From an uncultured Clostridia bacterium (GTDB lineage Bacteria; Bacillota; Clostridia; TANB77; CAG-508), in the NCBI GenBank assembly GCA_948739805.1, contig CAPYID010000003.1:36130-100129 (forward strand): a stretch of 64,000 nt of DNA, written 5' to 3'. Position 1 is the stretch's first letter. Each line of letters begins with the position of its first letter. A model generated the notes under the pieces. That model ran no database searches. It was not told the DNA's origin and was given only the letters and a program-made list of their open reading frames with translations. Of this stretch, positions 43,300 through 53,020 are shown piece by piece. The translations under genes were made by a program, and so were the position numbers.

Positions 43300-43418
43300 T
43301 TAAAATCTCTCCTTTTTATTATCTTTATATCTTTTACTCTATTATAATACTATATATATCTTGAAAATACAATAGTTATAGATAATTTTTATGGAAATTT
43401 AATCATATTGTCCATATA

Positions 43419-43475
43419 TTCATCATTCATTATTCACCATTAATTATTCATTGTGATTTTATATAATAAAATCAC
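43419..43475 (-). terminator. Repeat plus hairpin after the Xaa-Pro peptidase gene
   Basis: TCATCATTCATTATTCA (also near 18357) is followed by a 10-bp stem GTGATTTTAT / ATAAAATCAC with a 3-base loop at 43453-43475, just beyond the peptidase stop. Confidence 0.6.
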
Positions 43476-43490
43476 ACATCCCCAAAATCT

Positions 43491-44552
43491 CTAAATGATT
43501 ATGTACCCCTTATATGATTTTGTTAATGTTTCACATCCAGATTTTGTTATTAATACCGTATCTTCTATTCTTACTCCAAATCTTCCTGGTATATATATTC
43601 CTGGTTCATCTGTAACTACCATATTTTCTTTTAATATATTCTCTTTTCTTTTTCCAATTGTGGGTTCTTCATGTACGTCTAACCCTACTCCATGTCCTAA
43701 GGCATGTGGTAATTCATATTTATGTATTTTAAAATCATTTTCTACCATTTTAAATAATATTTTTGTGTTTGCTCCATCATACATTTCTTCAAGTGTTTGC
43801 TTTTGATTTTTTAGAACTAAATTATATATTTCTTTTATTTCTTCTTTTACATACCCTACAAATATTGTTCTTGTCATATCTGAGCAATACCCATTATATT
43901 TGCATCCAAAGTCTAATATAATTATATCTCCATTTTCTATAATCTTATCCGTTGGTACAGCATGTGGCATTGATGAATTTACTCCTGATGCAACTATTGA
44001 ATCAAATGCTAGTCCACTTGCTCCGTTTATAATAAAATATCTTTGTATCTCATATGCTATTTCTTTTTCTGTCATACCTATTTTTATAAAGTCTATCAAA
44101 TGCTTAAAACACCTATCTGTTATTTCACATGCTTTTCTTGTATTTGCTATCTCGTCTTTGTCTTTTGTTGTTCTTTGCTTTTCTATTATTTGTTCTGTTT
44201 CCATTAAATTGTTTATCATGTATTTGTGCATGTATTCTTTATATTTTGCATATGTAACATAATTTTCTTCAAATCCGACATTTTCACAAAAGATAAAAAA
44301 GTTTTTATAGTCTTCATCTGTTATATCTTTTATATCTGTCACTATAATTTCATCTACTATTGTTAGTTTTGATTGAACTAGCTCTATATATCTAGAATCT
44401 GTAATATATATGTTTTCTTTTCTAGTTAACAGTAGAATTCCTTCTGCTTCAATTCCTATCAAATATTTTATATTTACTGGATTTGATATTATCATTCCTT
44501 CTACATTTTGAGCTTTTAATTTATTTCTTAAACATTGCAAACGTGGATTCAT
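43491..44552 (-). CDS. Xaa-Pro aminopeptidase (M24 family)
   Basis: A 353-residue cytoplasmic metallopeptidase that removes residues before proline. The creatinase-like N-terminal domain (NPRLQCLRNKLKAQNVEG) is followed by the pita-bread catalytic domain with metal ligands in ILDFGCKYNGYCSDMTRT (two Asp), HALGHGVGLDVHE (His), DEPGIYIPG (Glu) and GVRIEDTVLI (Glu). TTTGGAGG fixes ATG 44552; the longer frame runs back into the prepilin peptidase region. Gene pair with efp. Confidence 0.95.
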   Translation of the reverse strand: MNPRLQCLRNKLKAQNVEGMIISNPVNIKYLIGIEAEGILLLTRKENIYITDSRYIELVQSKLTIVDEIIVTDIKDITDEDYKNFFIFCENVGFEENYVTYAKYKEYMHKYMINNLMETEQIIEKQRTTKDKDEIANTRKACEITDRCFKHLIDFIKIGMTEKEIAYEIQRYFIINGASGLAFDSIVASGVNSSMPHAVPTDKIIENGDIIILDFGCKYNGYCSDMTRTIFVGYVKEEIKEIYNLVLKNQKQTLEEMYDGANTKILFKMVENDFKIHKYELPHALGHGVGLDVHEEPTIGKRKENILKENMVVTDEPGIYIPGRFGVRIEDTVLITKSGCETLTKSYKGYIII

Positions 44553-44581
44553 ACTTTTACCTCCAAATATATTAATATTCT

Positions 44582-45316
44582 CTAAATATTTCCTAAAGTA
44601 AATATTTGTAAAAATAGATTTAGTAAAGAATTTAGTGGCACAAATATAGCTACATAACAAGAAATTACAATAAATGGTCCAAATGGAATATATTCACTAG
44701 CTTTTTTCCTTTTAATCATTATTAATATTATGCTTAGTATTGCTCCAATTAAGAAAGACATAAATATAATGCATACCATGTTTGCAAATCCAAAATATAA
44801 TCCTAGTGCTGCCATAAATTTTACATCACCATATCCCATTGCTTCTTTTCCTGCTATTAGCCCTCCTATTAATGTAATTATGAAAAATGTCCCTCCTCCA
44901 ACTAACATTCCTTGTATAGCATTTATTGCAAAGTTTATATCTGATATTCCTCCTATTACTGCTACTACTAGTCCAACTTCAAATATTGTTAAATTTAGTC
45001 TATTTGGTATTATATGCAATTTATAGTCTATATAAAAAGCAGATAATAACATTGGCGATAATATTAAATATTTATATAAATTTATATTGTCACTAAAACC
45101 TTTCTGTATCCCATATAAATATAGTATTATTAAGTATATTATTGCATTCAATACCATTAATGGATAATTCAATTTAAGTTGTTTAAAAATTTCTAAAGTC
45201 AATATATTTTTCTTTTCAGGTAATCTCTTGTTGCACCAATCCATAAATTGACCTATAAGCATTCCTATAATTGCAAATAGCACATAATATAATATATGAA
45301 CATCATTTATATACAT
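44582..45316 (-). CDS. Prepilin peptidase (A24 family), without the zinc domain
   Basis: A 244-residue aspartyl membrane protease that cleaves type IV prepilin leaders. About seven membrane segments are present, with the catalytic Asp in SAFYIDYKLHIIPNRL near residue 92 and the second in MGYGDVKFMAALG near 165. The CxxC...CxxC loop of classical PilD is absent. The start follows GGGGGAAAAATAG and is directly after the yqeG stop, so the two are coupled. No pilin genes are in the window. Confidence 0.88.
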   Translation of the reverse strand: MYINDVHILYYVLFAIIGMLIGQFMDWCNKRLPEKKNILTLEIFKQLKLNYPLMVLNAIIYLIILYLYGIQKGFSDNINLYKYLILSPMLLSAFYIDYKLHIIPNRLNLTIFEVGLVVAVIGGISDINFAINAIQGMLVGGGTFFIITLIGGLIAGKEAMGYGDVKFMAALGLYFGFANMVCIIFMSFLIGAILSIILIMIKRKKASEYIPFGPFIVISCYVAIFVPLNSLLNLFLQIFTLGNI

Positions 45317-45820
45317 CTATTTTTCCCCCATACTCTTTATATATCTTTTTATTACTATATTTTCTATTGGTCTTTTTATTTTTGTATACCATAAGTCTTT
45401 TTTATCAACTGGTTGTACTAATATGGGTACCATTTTTGCCCTGTTTGCTCCTATTATATCTGTAAATAGTTGGTCTCCTACTACTGCAATTTCTCTGCTT
45501 TTTTCTATGTCTAATAATTTTTGTGCCCTGTAAAATCCTTTTTTAAATGGCTTTTTTGCAAAAAATATATAAGGTACCTCAAGTTTTTTTGCAACATCTT
45601 TTGCTTTTTCCTCATTACTTGTATTAGATAAAATACAAATTCTTATTCCATGCTTTTTTAAATTATTACACCATTCTTCGGCACCATCTATTATCTTTCT
45701 ATTTATATCTATTAATGTATTGTCAACATCTAATATTAATCCTTTTATTTTATTATCTCTTAATAGTTTAATGCTTATTTCCTTTACATTTTTTAAATAA
45801 AATTCTGGATATAAAATCAC
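45317..45820 (-). CDS. YqeG-family HAD phosphatase (IIIA subfamily)
   Basis: A 167-residue HAD-superfamily phosphatase like Bacillus YqeG. Catalytic motif I is GLILDVDNTLID near residue 28, motif II CILSNTSNE near 58, the Lys in FFAKKPFKKGFYRA near 88 and motif III VVGDQLFTDIIGA near 112. The start is GTG behind AAGGAGA. In many Firmicutes yqeG precedes yqeH/aroE; here it precedes the prepilin peptidase. Substrate unknown (homologues act on phosphatidylglycerophosphate in some organisms). Confidence 0.9.
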   Translation of the reverse strand: MILYPEFYLKNVKEISIKLLRDNKIKGLILDVDNTLIDINRKIIDGAEEWCNNLKKHGIRICILSNTSNEEKAKDVAKKLEVPYIFFAKKPFKKGFYRAQKLLDIEKSREIAVVGDQLFTDIIGANRAKMVPILVQPVDKKDLWYTKIKRPIENIVIKRYIKSMGEK

Positions 45821-45922
45821 TTTTATTCTCCTTACTAGTTTTGTTAGTTTTATTATATATTAAAGTAAAAAGTATATCAATAGTTTTAATAATTTTTATA
45901 TAAGTCAATTTTTTATAAAATA

Positions 45923-46261
45923 TTAGCTTTTTATTTTTATGTGCAAATATTCTTTATATTCTATTTTATTAGATAAAAGTTGTTCTAATTTTTTAGGATG
46001 TTTTATTATCTCCTCTTTTTCAAACTTTTTTAATGTTTTAATATGGTACTCTAACTTTGAGGCTTTCTTCTTATTATTGGTTTTCCATGCTATTTCCATT
46101 TCTTTTGCTATATGACTTGATGTATATTTTGCTCCTCTTTTTCCTCTTTCTAAATGTTCTTTCATTCTTCTTTCTAAATCTGTTGTAATTCCAGTATATA
46201 ATGAATTATCTTCACATCTAATTATATATATATAATAATCTTTATTTTTTTTGTTGATCAC
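45923..46261 (-). CDS. GIY-YIG nuclease-domain protein (YhbQ/UPF0213 type)
   Basis: A 112-residue single-domain protein with YYIYIIRCEDNSLYTGITTDLERRMKEH, which holds the GIY-YIG-like motifs (YIY, YTG) and catalytic Arg, and ending in the Lys-rich helix KKASKLEYHIKTLKKFEKEE. The start is GTG behind AGAGGA. Cellular role of this subgroup is unclear. Confidence 0.9.
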   Translation of the reverse strand: MINKKNKDYYIYIIRCEDNSLYTGITTDLERRMKEHLERGKRGAKYTSSHIAKEMEIAWKTNNKKKASKLEYHIKTLKKFEKEEIIKHPKKLEQLLSNKIEYKEYLHIKIKS

Positions 46262-46283
46262 TTTTTTCCTCTTTATTTATCTT

Positions 46284-46601
46284 TTACTTCTTTTTTCTTG
46301 GTTTTGATATTGGAATTACTTCTTCTACTTTCATTAAAACAGATTTAGAGAATTCAGAGTTGTCAATATCTAATACATAATGCTCTTTTGCACCTTTATA
46401 TGGATACCCAATTTCTGCATCTTTCATCATTGCTTCTATACATTCTAATTTTTTTACAAAACTAACATTATTGCAAACTATTATTACTGGTTTTTCATTA
46501 ACATATACCATGAATTCACCAAACATTTTTCTATATCTAATATCTCCTATTCCTTTTATTTGCTCACATACATACTCTATATATTCATTTGTAGTTGCCA
46601 T
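46284..46601 (-). CDS. TfoX N-terminal-domain protein
   Basis: A 105-residue protein with IGDIRYRKMFGEFMVYVNEKPV near residue 17, the pattern of the TfoX/Sxy N-terminal domain. The C-terminal helix-hairpin domain of full TfoX is missing, as is usual in Firmicutes. AAAGGAGA fixes the ATG. Some such proteins are unrelated to competence; role here unknown. Confidence 0.85.
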   Translation of the reverse strand: MATTNEYIEYVCEQIKGIGDIRYRKMFGEFMVYVNEKPVIIVCNNVSFVKKLECIEAMMKDAEIGYPYKGAKEHYVLDIDNSEFSKSVLMKVEEVIPISKPRKKK

Positions 46602-46861
46602 TTTATTTTCTCCTTTCAGAATTTATAGCCTCATTATATCACTAGAAATCAAAAAATTCTAGTATATATAATAAATTATTGCTATTTAGATGCAAACTAT
46701 TATTTCATACTGTTCATTCAAATCAAGGCAATTTCATCGATTATTACAAAATTGTAATAAATGATGAAATTTCCCTGCATTCAAATATAAACATATTTAC
46801 TTATATATAAAAATTTGTTATAATTAATTTGTTATTATAATTTTAAGGAATGAATTTTTAT

Positions 46862-47446
46862 ATGATTATTTGTGTTGTTGGAAAATCTGGTAGTGGCAAA
46901 AGTTATATTTGTAAGTTATTTCAAAGTTTATCTGATAATATTGTTCACTTAGATATTGATAATATATCTCATGAAGTTCTCTCATATACCAATATTTATG
47001 ATGAACTTGTTTATACCTTTGGCATATCAATTTCAAATTCTGATAATAAAACTATAAATAGAAGAGCTCTTGGAAATATTGTTTTTAACTCGGAAAAAGA
47101 AATGGATAAACTTACTAAAATCACTTGGCCTCATATGCAAATTTTAATAGACAATTTTATTTCTAGTCATTCCAATAATGTTATTTTATTAGATTGGCAA
47201 CTTCTTCTTAAAAGTAAATATTATAATTTAAGCAATATAAAAATTTTAGTTAATTCCCCTCTTGACTTAAGAATAAAGCAAACTATTTTACGTGATAATA
47301 TTACAAAGGAAATTTTTGAAATACGTGATAGTGCGTCTCTTGAATTTAATTCTAATGAATTTGATTATGTTATAAATAATGATTATTCTGATAAAGTAAA
47401 GGAAAAGGTGAAAGAAATTTATGATAAAAGTATTGTATCCAGGTAG
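46862..47446 (+). CDS. coaE: Dephospho-CoA kinase
   Basis: The last step of CoA synthesis. The 194-residue protein starts MIICVVGKSGSGKSYICKLF (Walker A near residue 7), has the conserved LDIDNISHEVL and RRALGNIVFNSEKEMDKL-type segments, and LLDWQLLLKSKY. Two ATGs are possible: 46850 touches AAGGA, and 46862 is 12 bases from it and matches the family N-terminus; I chose 46862. The end overlaps coaD by 26 bases, so the two final CoA-pathway enzymes are coupled. The sequence is rather diverged from textbook CoaE. Confidence 0.88.
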   Translation: MIICVVGKSGSGKSYICKLFQSLSDNIVHLDIDNISHEVLSYTNIYDELVYTFGISISNSDNKTINRRALGNIVFNSEKEMDKLTKITWPHMQILIDNFISSHSNNVILLDWQLLLKSKYYNLSNIKILVNSPLDLRIKQTILRDNITKEIFEIRDSASLEFNSNEFDYVINNDYSDKVKEKVKEIYDKSIVSR

Positions 47447-47903
47447 TTTTGATCCTATTACATATGGTCATATGAATATTATAGAACAGGCTTGTAATTT
47501 ATTTGATGAAGTTGTCGTTGCTATTATGTATAATTCTAAAAAGACTTCTATGTTTTCAGTCAATGAAAGAATTAGTCTTATAGAAGATTTATATAAAGAT
47601 AATCCTAAAGTTAAAGTGGTTTCTGATACTGGGGCTACTATTGATTTAGCCTTAAAATGCGGTTGTAATGCTATTGTAAGAGGTCTTAGAACTCTCTCAG
47701 ATTTTGAATATGAAATTCAGATGTCCCAAATAAATAAACAGCTTAGTCAAAATAAAGTTAATACAATTAGTTTATTTGCAGAAAGTAATTTAGAGAATGT
47801 TTCTTCTAGTATGGTAAAAGAAATTCTTAGTTTGAATAAGGATATTTCTAACTATGTTCCTGAAATAGTAAAAAAAGCTATGATGCAAAAATTAATGATT
47901 TGA
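47421..47903 (+). CDS. coaD: Pantetheine-phosphate adenylyltransferase
   Basis: CoaD makes dephospho-CoA from phosphopantetheine and ATP. The 160-residue protein begins MIKVLYPGSFDPITYGHMNI with the nucleotidyltransferase (T/H)xGH motif, and carries CNAIVRGLRTLSDFEYEIQM and the late SSSMVKEILSLNKDI. AAAGGTG lies ten bases before ATG inside the end of coaE. Confidence 0.97.
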   Translation: MIKVLYPGSFDPITYGHMNIIEQACNLFDEVVVAIMYNSKKTSMFSVNERISLIEDLYKDNPKVKVVSDTGATIDLALKCGCNAIVRGLRTLSDFEYEIQMSQINKQLSQNKVNTISLFAESNLENVSSSMVKEILSLNKDISNYVPEIVKKAMMQKLMI

Positions 47904-48006
47904 TTTTTTATGTAAATCGTGATATACTTGTATTATGATATTTATTTTTTTGTAACTGTTAACTAGAGGCTATTGTCCTCTTTTCAATTTTTAGGAGGAA
48001 TTTCAT

Positions 48007-48195
48007 ATGTACATCTCAACTCCTGGCACTGAAATACTCAAATTTATTATTTGGGGTTGCCTAATTATGTGTGTCTTTACTGGTGCCATACAAGTAATAA
48101 TTGATTACTTGTATTCAAACTGGAAAAGTATTGCTTTTATAATAGTAACACTACTATTTTTAGTAATTATTGGCATTAGACTTAGTGGATTTTAG
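48007..48195 (+). CDS. Small membrane protein, 62 residues
   Basis: Two hydrophobic helices (LKFIIWGCLIMCVFTGAIQV; IAFIIVTLLFLVIIGIRL) with a short polar turn. AGGAGG lies eight bases before ATG. It stands alone after coaD and ends in a hairpin. Unrecognised. Confidence 0.6.
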   Translation: MYISTPGTEILKFIIWGCLIMCVFTGAIQVIIDYLYSNWKSIAFIIVTLLFLVIIGIRLSGF

Positions 48196-48229
48196 CTAAC
48201 AGAATAGGTATCTTATTGGAAACCAATCT

Positions 48230-48262
48230 TCAAAATCCAATTTAATAAAAATTGGATTTTGA
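48230..48262. terminator. Perfect 14-bp hairpin after the 62-residue gene
   Basis: Stem TCAAAATCCAATTT / AAATTGGATTTTGA with a 5-base loop. There is no strong T run after it, so termination is likely but not certain. Confidence 0.55.
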
Positions 48263-48382
48263 GGGTTAAACTTTAAAATTTGAAAAAAACTTTTTCATTT
48301 TAACCCCTCTCTCTCTATTCCTCTAAGTAGAAATTACCATTATGGTCTTGCTTAATTGTTCTTCTTTGAGATAATTCTTTTT

Positions 48383-48829
48383 TTATATATCTAATAATTC
48401 TTGTTCCTTCAATCCATATTTCTGTATAATTAAATCTATTGTTTCTGTATTATTTAGCCCATTATCATACAAACTTTGCATTTCCTGAATAATTGAATTA
48501 TCATTATCAAAACTTTCTTTTTCAACATATAAAGGTTTTGATTTAATAACTTCATATCTTTTTCTTTTGACTTTTCCATTAATATCTTCATCTAATGATA
48601 TACTTCTATTAACATGACTGGCTAATAAATATTTATATTTATATTTAATATAACTATTTAAATATGCACCGATTCTCTCCAGAGCATCTTCATTATTATT
48701 TGCATTCATAACTATATCACCTTTATTATATAAAATATACATTAAAGCCTCACTTGCAGTATTTTCATAATTACTATACTGCCTAAAACGAATTGCATAT
48801 CTTTTACTTTTTAAATTAGCCATCTCCAA
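48383..48829 (-). CDS. Hypothetical protein, possibly N-terminally truncated
   Basis: A 148-residue frame with helical charged character: NLKSKRYAIRFRQYSNYENT, then DALERIGAYLNSYIKYKYKY. No convincing ribosome site precedes the possible TTG (48829) or ATG (48823), and the same frame stays open upstream to about 48953 with coding-like sequence (KQLCERYKFLKICFLEF). So the gene may be a truncated remnant at the edge of the accessory region that starts here. Unrecognised. Confidence 0.45.
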   Translation of the reverse strand: MEMANLKSKRYAIRFRQYSNYENTASEALMYILYNKGDIVMNANNNEDALERIGAYLNSYIKYKYKYLLASHVNRSISLDEDINGKVKRKRYEVIKSKPLYVEKESFDNDNSIIQEMQSLYDNGLNNTETIDLIIQKYGLKEQELLDI

Positions 48830-49146
48830 AAGCTTCTCAGAATATTTTTCTTGAAATAACGGACTAACAAATTCTAAAAAGCAAATCTTTAAGAATTTGT
48901 AACGTTCGCATAACTGTTTTGTATGAAGCTTTTCTTCCTTTCAGTCGAAAATTTCTACAAAATAGAAAAAATCAACCTTTTACAGTTGATTTTTCAATAC
49001 TTTCGTCTGGTGCGACGATTTTACTTAATGGAGCGATATTCTTACAAGTTACGAACTCTATTGTTCTCTTTCTAAATCATTTTTAATTTAACATAAATTT
49101 ATATATTTTGCAAGCTTTTTTTAAGTCTTTATTTTATAGCATTTTT
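48830..49146. other. Intergenic stretch at the start of the accessory region
   Basis: Holds the upstream open coding trace noted for the preceding ORF and a hairpin AAAAATCAAC / GTTGATTTTT at 48967-48994. Beyond about 49020 I see nothing recognisable. Confidence 0.5.
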
Positions 49147-49884
49147 CTATTTTCTTAAATATTCTAATACATCTGCTACACTTTTAAAAATTTTACTAGA
49201 AGATTTTTTTACGTCAATCTCAGCAGTTTCCATTGAATATCCATTATATTCTTTTATCATTGCAATATCATTTCTTCCATCTCCAATTGTAGCTACTTGT
49301 TCTTTTTCTATATCTAATATCTCTAATATTTTTTTTATTGCATTTTCCTTTCCAGCATTTACTGAAACAATATCTACTATTACAAAATCATGATTATCAT
49401 AATACATACCTGGAAATGCTGAATGTGCTTTAATATACTCGTTAAACATACTATTTATCTCATCTTCAATATTTTGAGCTAATTTATAATCAGATGTTTT
49501 TATTCGTAATTTCAATAGTTTTTGATTATGGTATTTTACTTTATCTTCATCATCATAAAAAAACACTTCTATATTTTCCTTAGTATTTAAATACTCTATT
49601 ATTTTGTTTGAAATATCTATCGAAATTGATTCTTCATATATTTTTTGCATATCACTATTATAAATTACTGCTCCATTATTTGAAATTATATAGTCATAAG
49701 GAATATTATATTGTTTTATTACATTACTAACGCTTGTTTTACTTCTACCTGTGACAATTACAAATTTTCCACCTGAATTTCTATATTCTTTAATGGATTT
49801 TACATTTGTTAACATATTTTCTTCTGTTATATATATTGTACCATCATAATCACTAAATACTATTTGTTTTTTTAGGTTATTCAA
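49147..49884 (-). CDS. Cof-type HAD hydrolase
   Basis: A 245-residue HAD IIB phosphatase with motif I VFSDYDGTIYIT near residue 10, motif II VIVTGRSKTSV near 37, cap domain, Lys in SVNAGKENAIKK and motif III VATIGDGRNDIAMI near 197. These enzymes dephosphorylate sugar phosphates and similar metabolites. Clear cytoplasmic protein. The 5' end follows GGAGGTAGACAAT. Confidence 0.9.
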   Translation of the reverse strand: MNNLKKQIVFSDYDGTIYITEENMLTNVKSIKEYRNSGGKFVIVTGRSKTSVSNVIKQYNIPYDYIISNNGAVIYNSDMQKIYEESISIDISNKIIEYLNTKENIEVFFYDDEDKVKYHNQKLLKLRIKTSDYKLAQNIEDEINSMFNEYIKAHSAFPGMYYDNHDFVIVDIVSVNAGKENAIKKILEILDIEKEQVATIGDGRNDIAMIKEYNGYSMETAEIDVKKSSSKIFKSVADVLEYLRK

Positions 49885-49924
49885 TATTGTCTACCTCCAT
49901 GTATTTATAAATTTATTAATTATA

Positions 49925-50419
49925 TTAATTGAATGTTATGTCAGTTAATTCTAATTTATATAGTCTTTGTATCTTTTGTTCTTTATTGTAAGTATTAATA
50001 TTAGAAATATATTTCCAGCCAAACTTTTCATATAAATTTACATGTTTTGTATATAACCACAATTCATTAGAATTTATATTGTTTCTTGCGTTTTCTTTTA
50101 CAGTTTCCATTAATTTTCTACAAATTCCATTATTTCTATATTTTTCATCTACATATACATTTGCAAGCCATGGATATATATCAGGTCTAACAAATAAATC
50201 TTCATAAGAAAATTGATACATACCTACAATTTCATTATTTATAAATGCTCCATAAGTTTGTGGTAGTCTGCTTCCTTGTAAACTATATTTAATAAACTCT
50301 TTTACTTGTTCAAATGTATGTATTTCATCTTTTCCCCACCACTCATACATCCACTCTGTTATTTTATTAAGATTTTTTTCATTTATTTGAGTTATTTTAC
50401 TTACTTCAATTTCTTCCAC
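49925..50419 (-). CDS. GNAT-family N-acetyltransferase
   Basis: A 164-residue acetyltransferase: PWLANVYVDEKYRNNGICRK contains the acetyl-CoA pyrophosphate loop (R-x-x-G-[IV]-x-[RK]), followed by ELWLYTKHVNLYEKFGWKYI. It likely starts with GTG behind AAAGGA. It is directly downstream of the tandem-GNAT gene, so they may be one unit. Substrate unknown. Confidence 0.88.
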   Translation of the reverse strand: MEEIEVSKITQINEKNLNKITEWMYEWWGKDEIHTFEQVKEFIKYSLQGSRLPQTYGAFINNEIVGMYQFSYEDLFVRPDIYPWLANVYVDEKYRNNGICRKLMETVKENARNNINSNELWLYTKHVNLYEKFGWKYISNINTYNKEQKIQRLYKLELTDITFN

Positions 50420-50438
50420 TTATTTCATCATTCCTTTA

Positions 50439-51584
50439 TTAATCTATGATTCCATCTTTTTTCATCATGAGTATGCTTTTTTCATGAGAATCTTCATCTT
50501 CTGATATGTTTATAAACTTGTTATTCCATAATCTCACTTTTTCACTACATAAACTTATACTAAATATCTTTGGTTTTCCATCAAATACTTCTTTATGTTC
50601 TTTATCATTATAATAGTATTCTCCTAAATCCATATTTCTTTTGTAAAATGACTGTGCTTCACTATTCCAAATTTCAAAAGTATATAATCTCAAGTACTTT
50701 TTATTTAGATTCTTTGCCTTTTCAATTGTATAATCTAATATTTGTTTTCCATATCCCAATTTTCGATATTCTTTCTTTATTCCAAACCAACTTAACCAGG
50801 CAGTATCTGAATATTCTGGAATTTCATAAATACCTGTTACACCAACTGGTATATTTCCTATATAAGCTATATATCCTATGTATAAATCTTTTCTTTCTCC
50901 TACAATTTTCGATTTATATACTGAATATGCACTTGAATTAGGAAAAATCTCATATTGTACTCTTGCTGCTATCTTTATATTATTTTTGCTTATTTCCTCA
51001 AATCTTAACTTCTTCAATATCTTACAATTTTGTTCTATTCTCTCTTTTCCTGATATTGCTTCATAAATATTTAATATTTCATCAATAATCATGTCTTCAT
51101 TATCTTTTATATTTGAAAATAAATAAGGTGTATATATAACATCAAATAAAAATAAATCAAAATTTAATTTTTTAAAGTCTATTTTTTTATAAAAATTTCT
51201 TCTCTTTTCTCTTAATAAATTTTCTTCTGTATCTTTACCTAATCCAACTTTTTCAATCTCTATAAAAATACCTTTGCTTTCTTTTTCTTGCTCTAATAAA
51301 ATTTGTAATGCTTTAGTACCCAATTTACTATTTCTATATTGTGGTAATATCGCTAAATAATCTAAAACAGCATACCCCTTGTCTTTAACCCTATTTAATA
51401 GCATAAAACCTACTAATTCACTTTTATATAAAATTTCTATAATCTTTGTATATTTCTTTTCGCAAGATGATTGTATTAATTCTAATGGTTTTCTTTCATC
51501 TTCAGGAAATATTTGTAAATAATATGAATATACTTCTTTTTCAAATTCAGTTATACTTATATCTTTTAATTCTATATCTTCCAT
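50439..51584 (-). CDS. Protein with two GNAT domains
   Basis: A 381-residue fusion of two acetyltransferase-like domains. The first has LDYLAILPQYRNSKLGTKAL near residue 78; the second has LSWFGIKKEYRKLGYGKQIL near 270, followed by LRLYTFEIWNSEAQSFYKR, and looks fully active. The order suggests a bifunctional or structural pair as in some antibiotic- or tRNA-modifying GNATs; I cannot pick the substrate. An AAAGGC site precedes ATG weakly. Confidence 0.8.
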   Translation of the reverse strand: MEDIELKDISITEFEKEVYSYYLQIFPEDERKPLELIQSSCEKKYTKIIEILYKSELVGFMLLNRVKDKGYAVLDYLAILPQYRNSKLGTKALQILLEQEKESKGIFIEIEKVGLGKDTEENLLREKRRNFYKKIDFKKLNFDLFLFDVIYTPYLFSNIKDNEDMIIDEILNIYEAISGKERIEQNCKILKKLRFEEISKNNIKIAARVQYEIFPNSSAYSVYKSKIVGERKDLYIGYIAYIGNIPVGVTGIYEIPEYSDTAWLSWFGIKKEYRKLGYGKQILDYTIEKAKNLNKKYLRLYTFEIWNSEAQSFYKRNMDLGEYYYNDKEHKEVFDGKPKIFSISLCSEKVRLWNNKFINISEDEDSHEKSILMMKKDGIID

Positions 51585-51686
51585 AATTTTGCACTGCCTT
51601 TCACATTTATTATATCTTCATTTATATGTTTTTTCAACCATTTTGAAAAACTATATTAATTTAATTATTATTCGTTACTTTTGATT

Positions 51687-52571
51687 TTATAAATTGATAA
51701 TCTTTTCTATAATTTCCATATCTTCTATTTTGTTAATTCCATAACATTTTTTACCTAAATCTTTTATAGAAGCACCTAGATGATACATCTCCTTGTTATC
51801 TATTACAATAAATCTATCGTGGAATTTATTAGTTTTAGCAACTTTTAGAATAGGATATTCTTTATTAAATTTTTTAATATCTAAATTTTCAATATTACTT
51901 TTATCAGATGTTAAAATAACAACTTCTACATTGTTTTTCTTTTTAGCCAACATTTTCAAAACACTGTCATCTATATAATTATCTATAATTAAAATCTTGT
52001 TATTTGCTCTTTTTATAATATCTACAATGATGCTATATGCATCATATATTTGACCATCAAAAAATATCCTCTGTTTGATATTTTCTTCCAACTGAAACTG
52101 ATTAAAGATTTCATCAAATTTTCTGTCATGTTCTAGTAATTTATATTCTACATTCGTTAGTCTTTCAAATACTTGTCCGTTTGAAGATATAAATTTTCTC
52201 ATTTCTACAAATGCTTCCACTATTCTTATACTTACTTCAATGGCAATTTCATTTTTTAACAATCCTGATAACATTAGAATTCCTTTTTCAGTAAAAACGT
52301 AAGGTAATTTCTGTTTTCCTCCACGAGTATTTGAAGTCGCAATTTGCGACTTCAAAGATTCATATTCGTTATTACTTAATTGAAAACAGAATTCTACTGG
52401 AAAACGTTCAATATTTCTTTTTACAGTCTCATTTATTCTCTTTGTTTCATAATGGTATAACCTAGCTACATCATTATCAATCATAACTTGTTTCTCTCTT
52501 ATTGTGTATATTAAATTTTTTATATCTTCATTTGATAATTCATTTTGAATTGTTAATTTATTCTCTTCCAT
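51687..52571 (-). CDS. ORF6N-domain protein with phospholipase D-like C-terminus
   Basis: A 294-residue protein. The N-terminal ORF6N/KilA-type DNA-binding domain shows VMIDNDVARLYHYETKRINE and FPVEFCFQLSNNEYESLKSQ with the following LPYVFTEKGILMLSGLL. The C-terminal half has a half PLD motif HDRFIVIDNKEMYHLGAS. This combination is common in Firmicutes phage-like or mobile elements, where a regulatory or defence role is suspected. GAAAAGGATGTG lies ahead of ATG. Consistent with the mobile character of the region. Confidence 0.85.
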   Translation of the reverse strand: MEENKLTIQNELSNEDIKNLIYTIREKQVMIDNDVARLYHYETKRINETVKRNIERFPVEFCFQLSNNEYESLKSQIATSNTRGGKQKLPYVFTEKGILMLSGLLKNEIAIEVSIRIVEAFVEMRKFISSNGQVFERLTNVEYKLLEHDRKFDEIFNQFQLEENIKQRIFFDGQIYDAYSIIVDIIKRANNKILIIDNYIDDSVLKMLAKKKNNVEVVILTSDKSNIENLDIKKFNKEYPILKVAKTNKFHDRFIVIDNKEMYHLGASIKDLGKKCYGINKIEDMEIIEKIINL

Positions 52572-52598
52572 AATTTCACATCCTTTTCATTATACATT

Positions 52599-52946
52599 TT
52601 AAAACATTTGTTCTTTAGTGTCAATGCTTTTACAATTTTTTATTTTATAATTTATACTATTAAACAAATATAATGCTACTCTATTTTGTTCTATTGAATT
52701 CATTTCTATAACTTTTGATATAGCAAACATGATGTAAGCATAGTTCGCAAAATTAACAGTTGTTGTTCTGTATTCTATATTAATTTCTTTTAGCAAGTTA
52801 TCAAAATATTTATACATTTCTGTTTTGTTATATTCTAAATTAGTATGGCTGTAATTATCGCACATACATATTGCAAGTCTTAATTTATTTTCTATATCCA
52901 TATCTTTTATTATATCAATTAAATAATTTACTTTTTCATTATTCAT
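52599..52946 (-). CDS. Hypothetical protein, 115 residues
   Basis: A helical cytoplasmic protein starting MNNEKVNYLIDIIKDMDIEN, with LRLAICMCDNYSHTN and several Met/Cys/Tyr residues. GAAAGGAACT precedes ATG. Unrecognised; it lies between the ORF6N gene and the recombinase module and is probably part of the same element. Confidence 0.55.
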   Translation of the reverse strand: MNNEKVNYLIDIIKDMDIENKLRLAICMCDNYSHTNLEYNKTEMYKYFDNLLKEINIEYRTTTVNFANYAYIMFAISKVIEMNSIEQNRVALYLFNSINYKIKNCKSIDTKEQMF

Positions 52947-53020
52947 AATCTTTTAGTTCCTTTCATTTTTATTTTGGGGATTGGGGACGAAGTTCCCATA
53001 TTTGAATTTGGCGTATATCC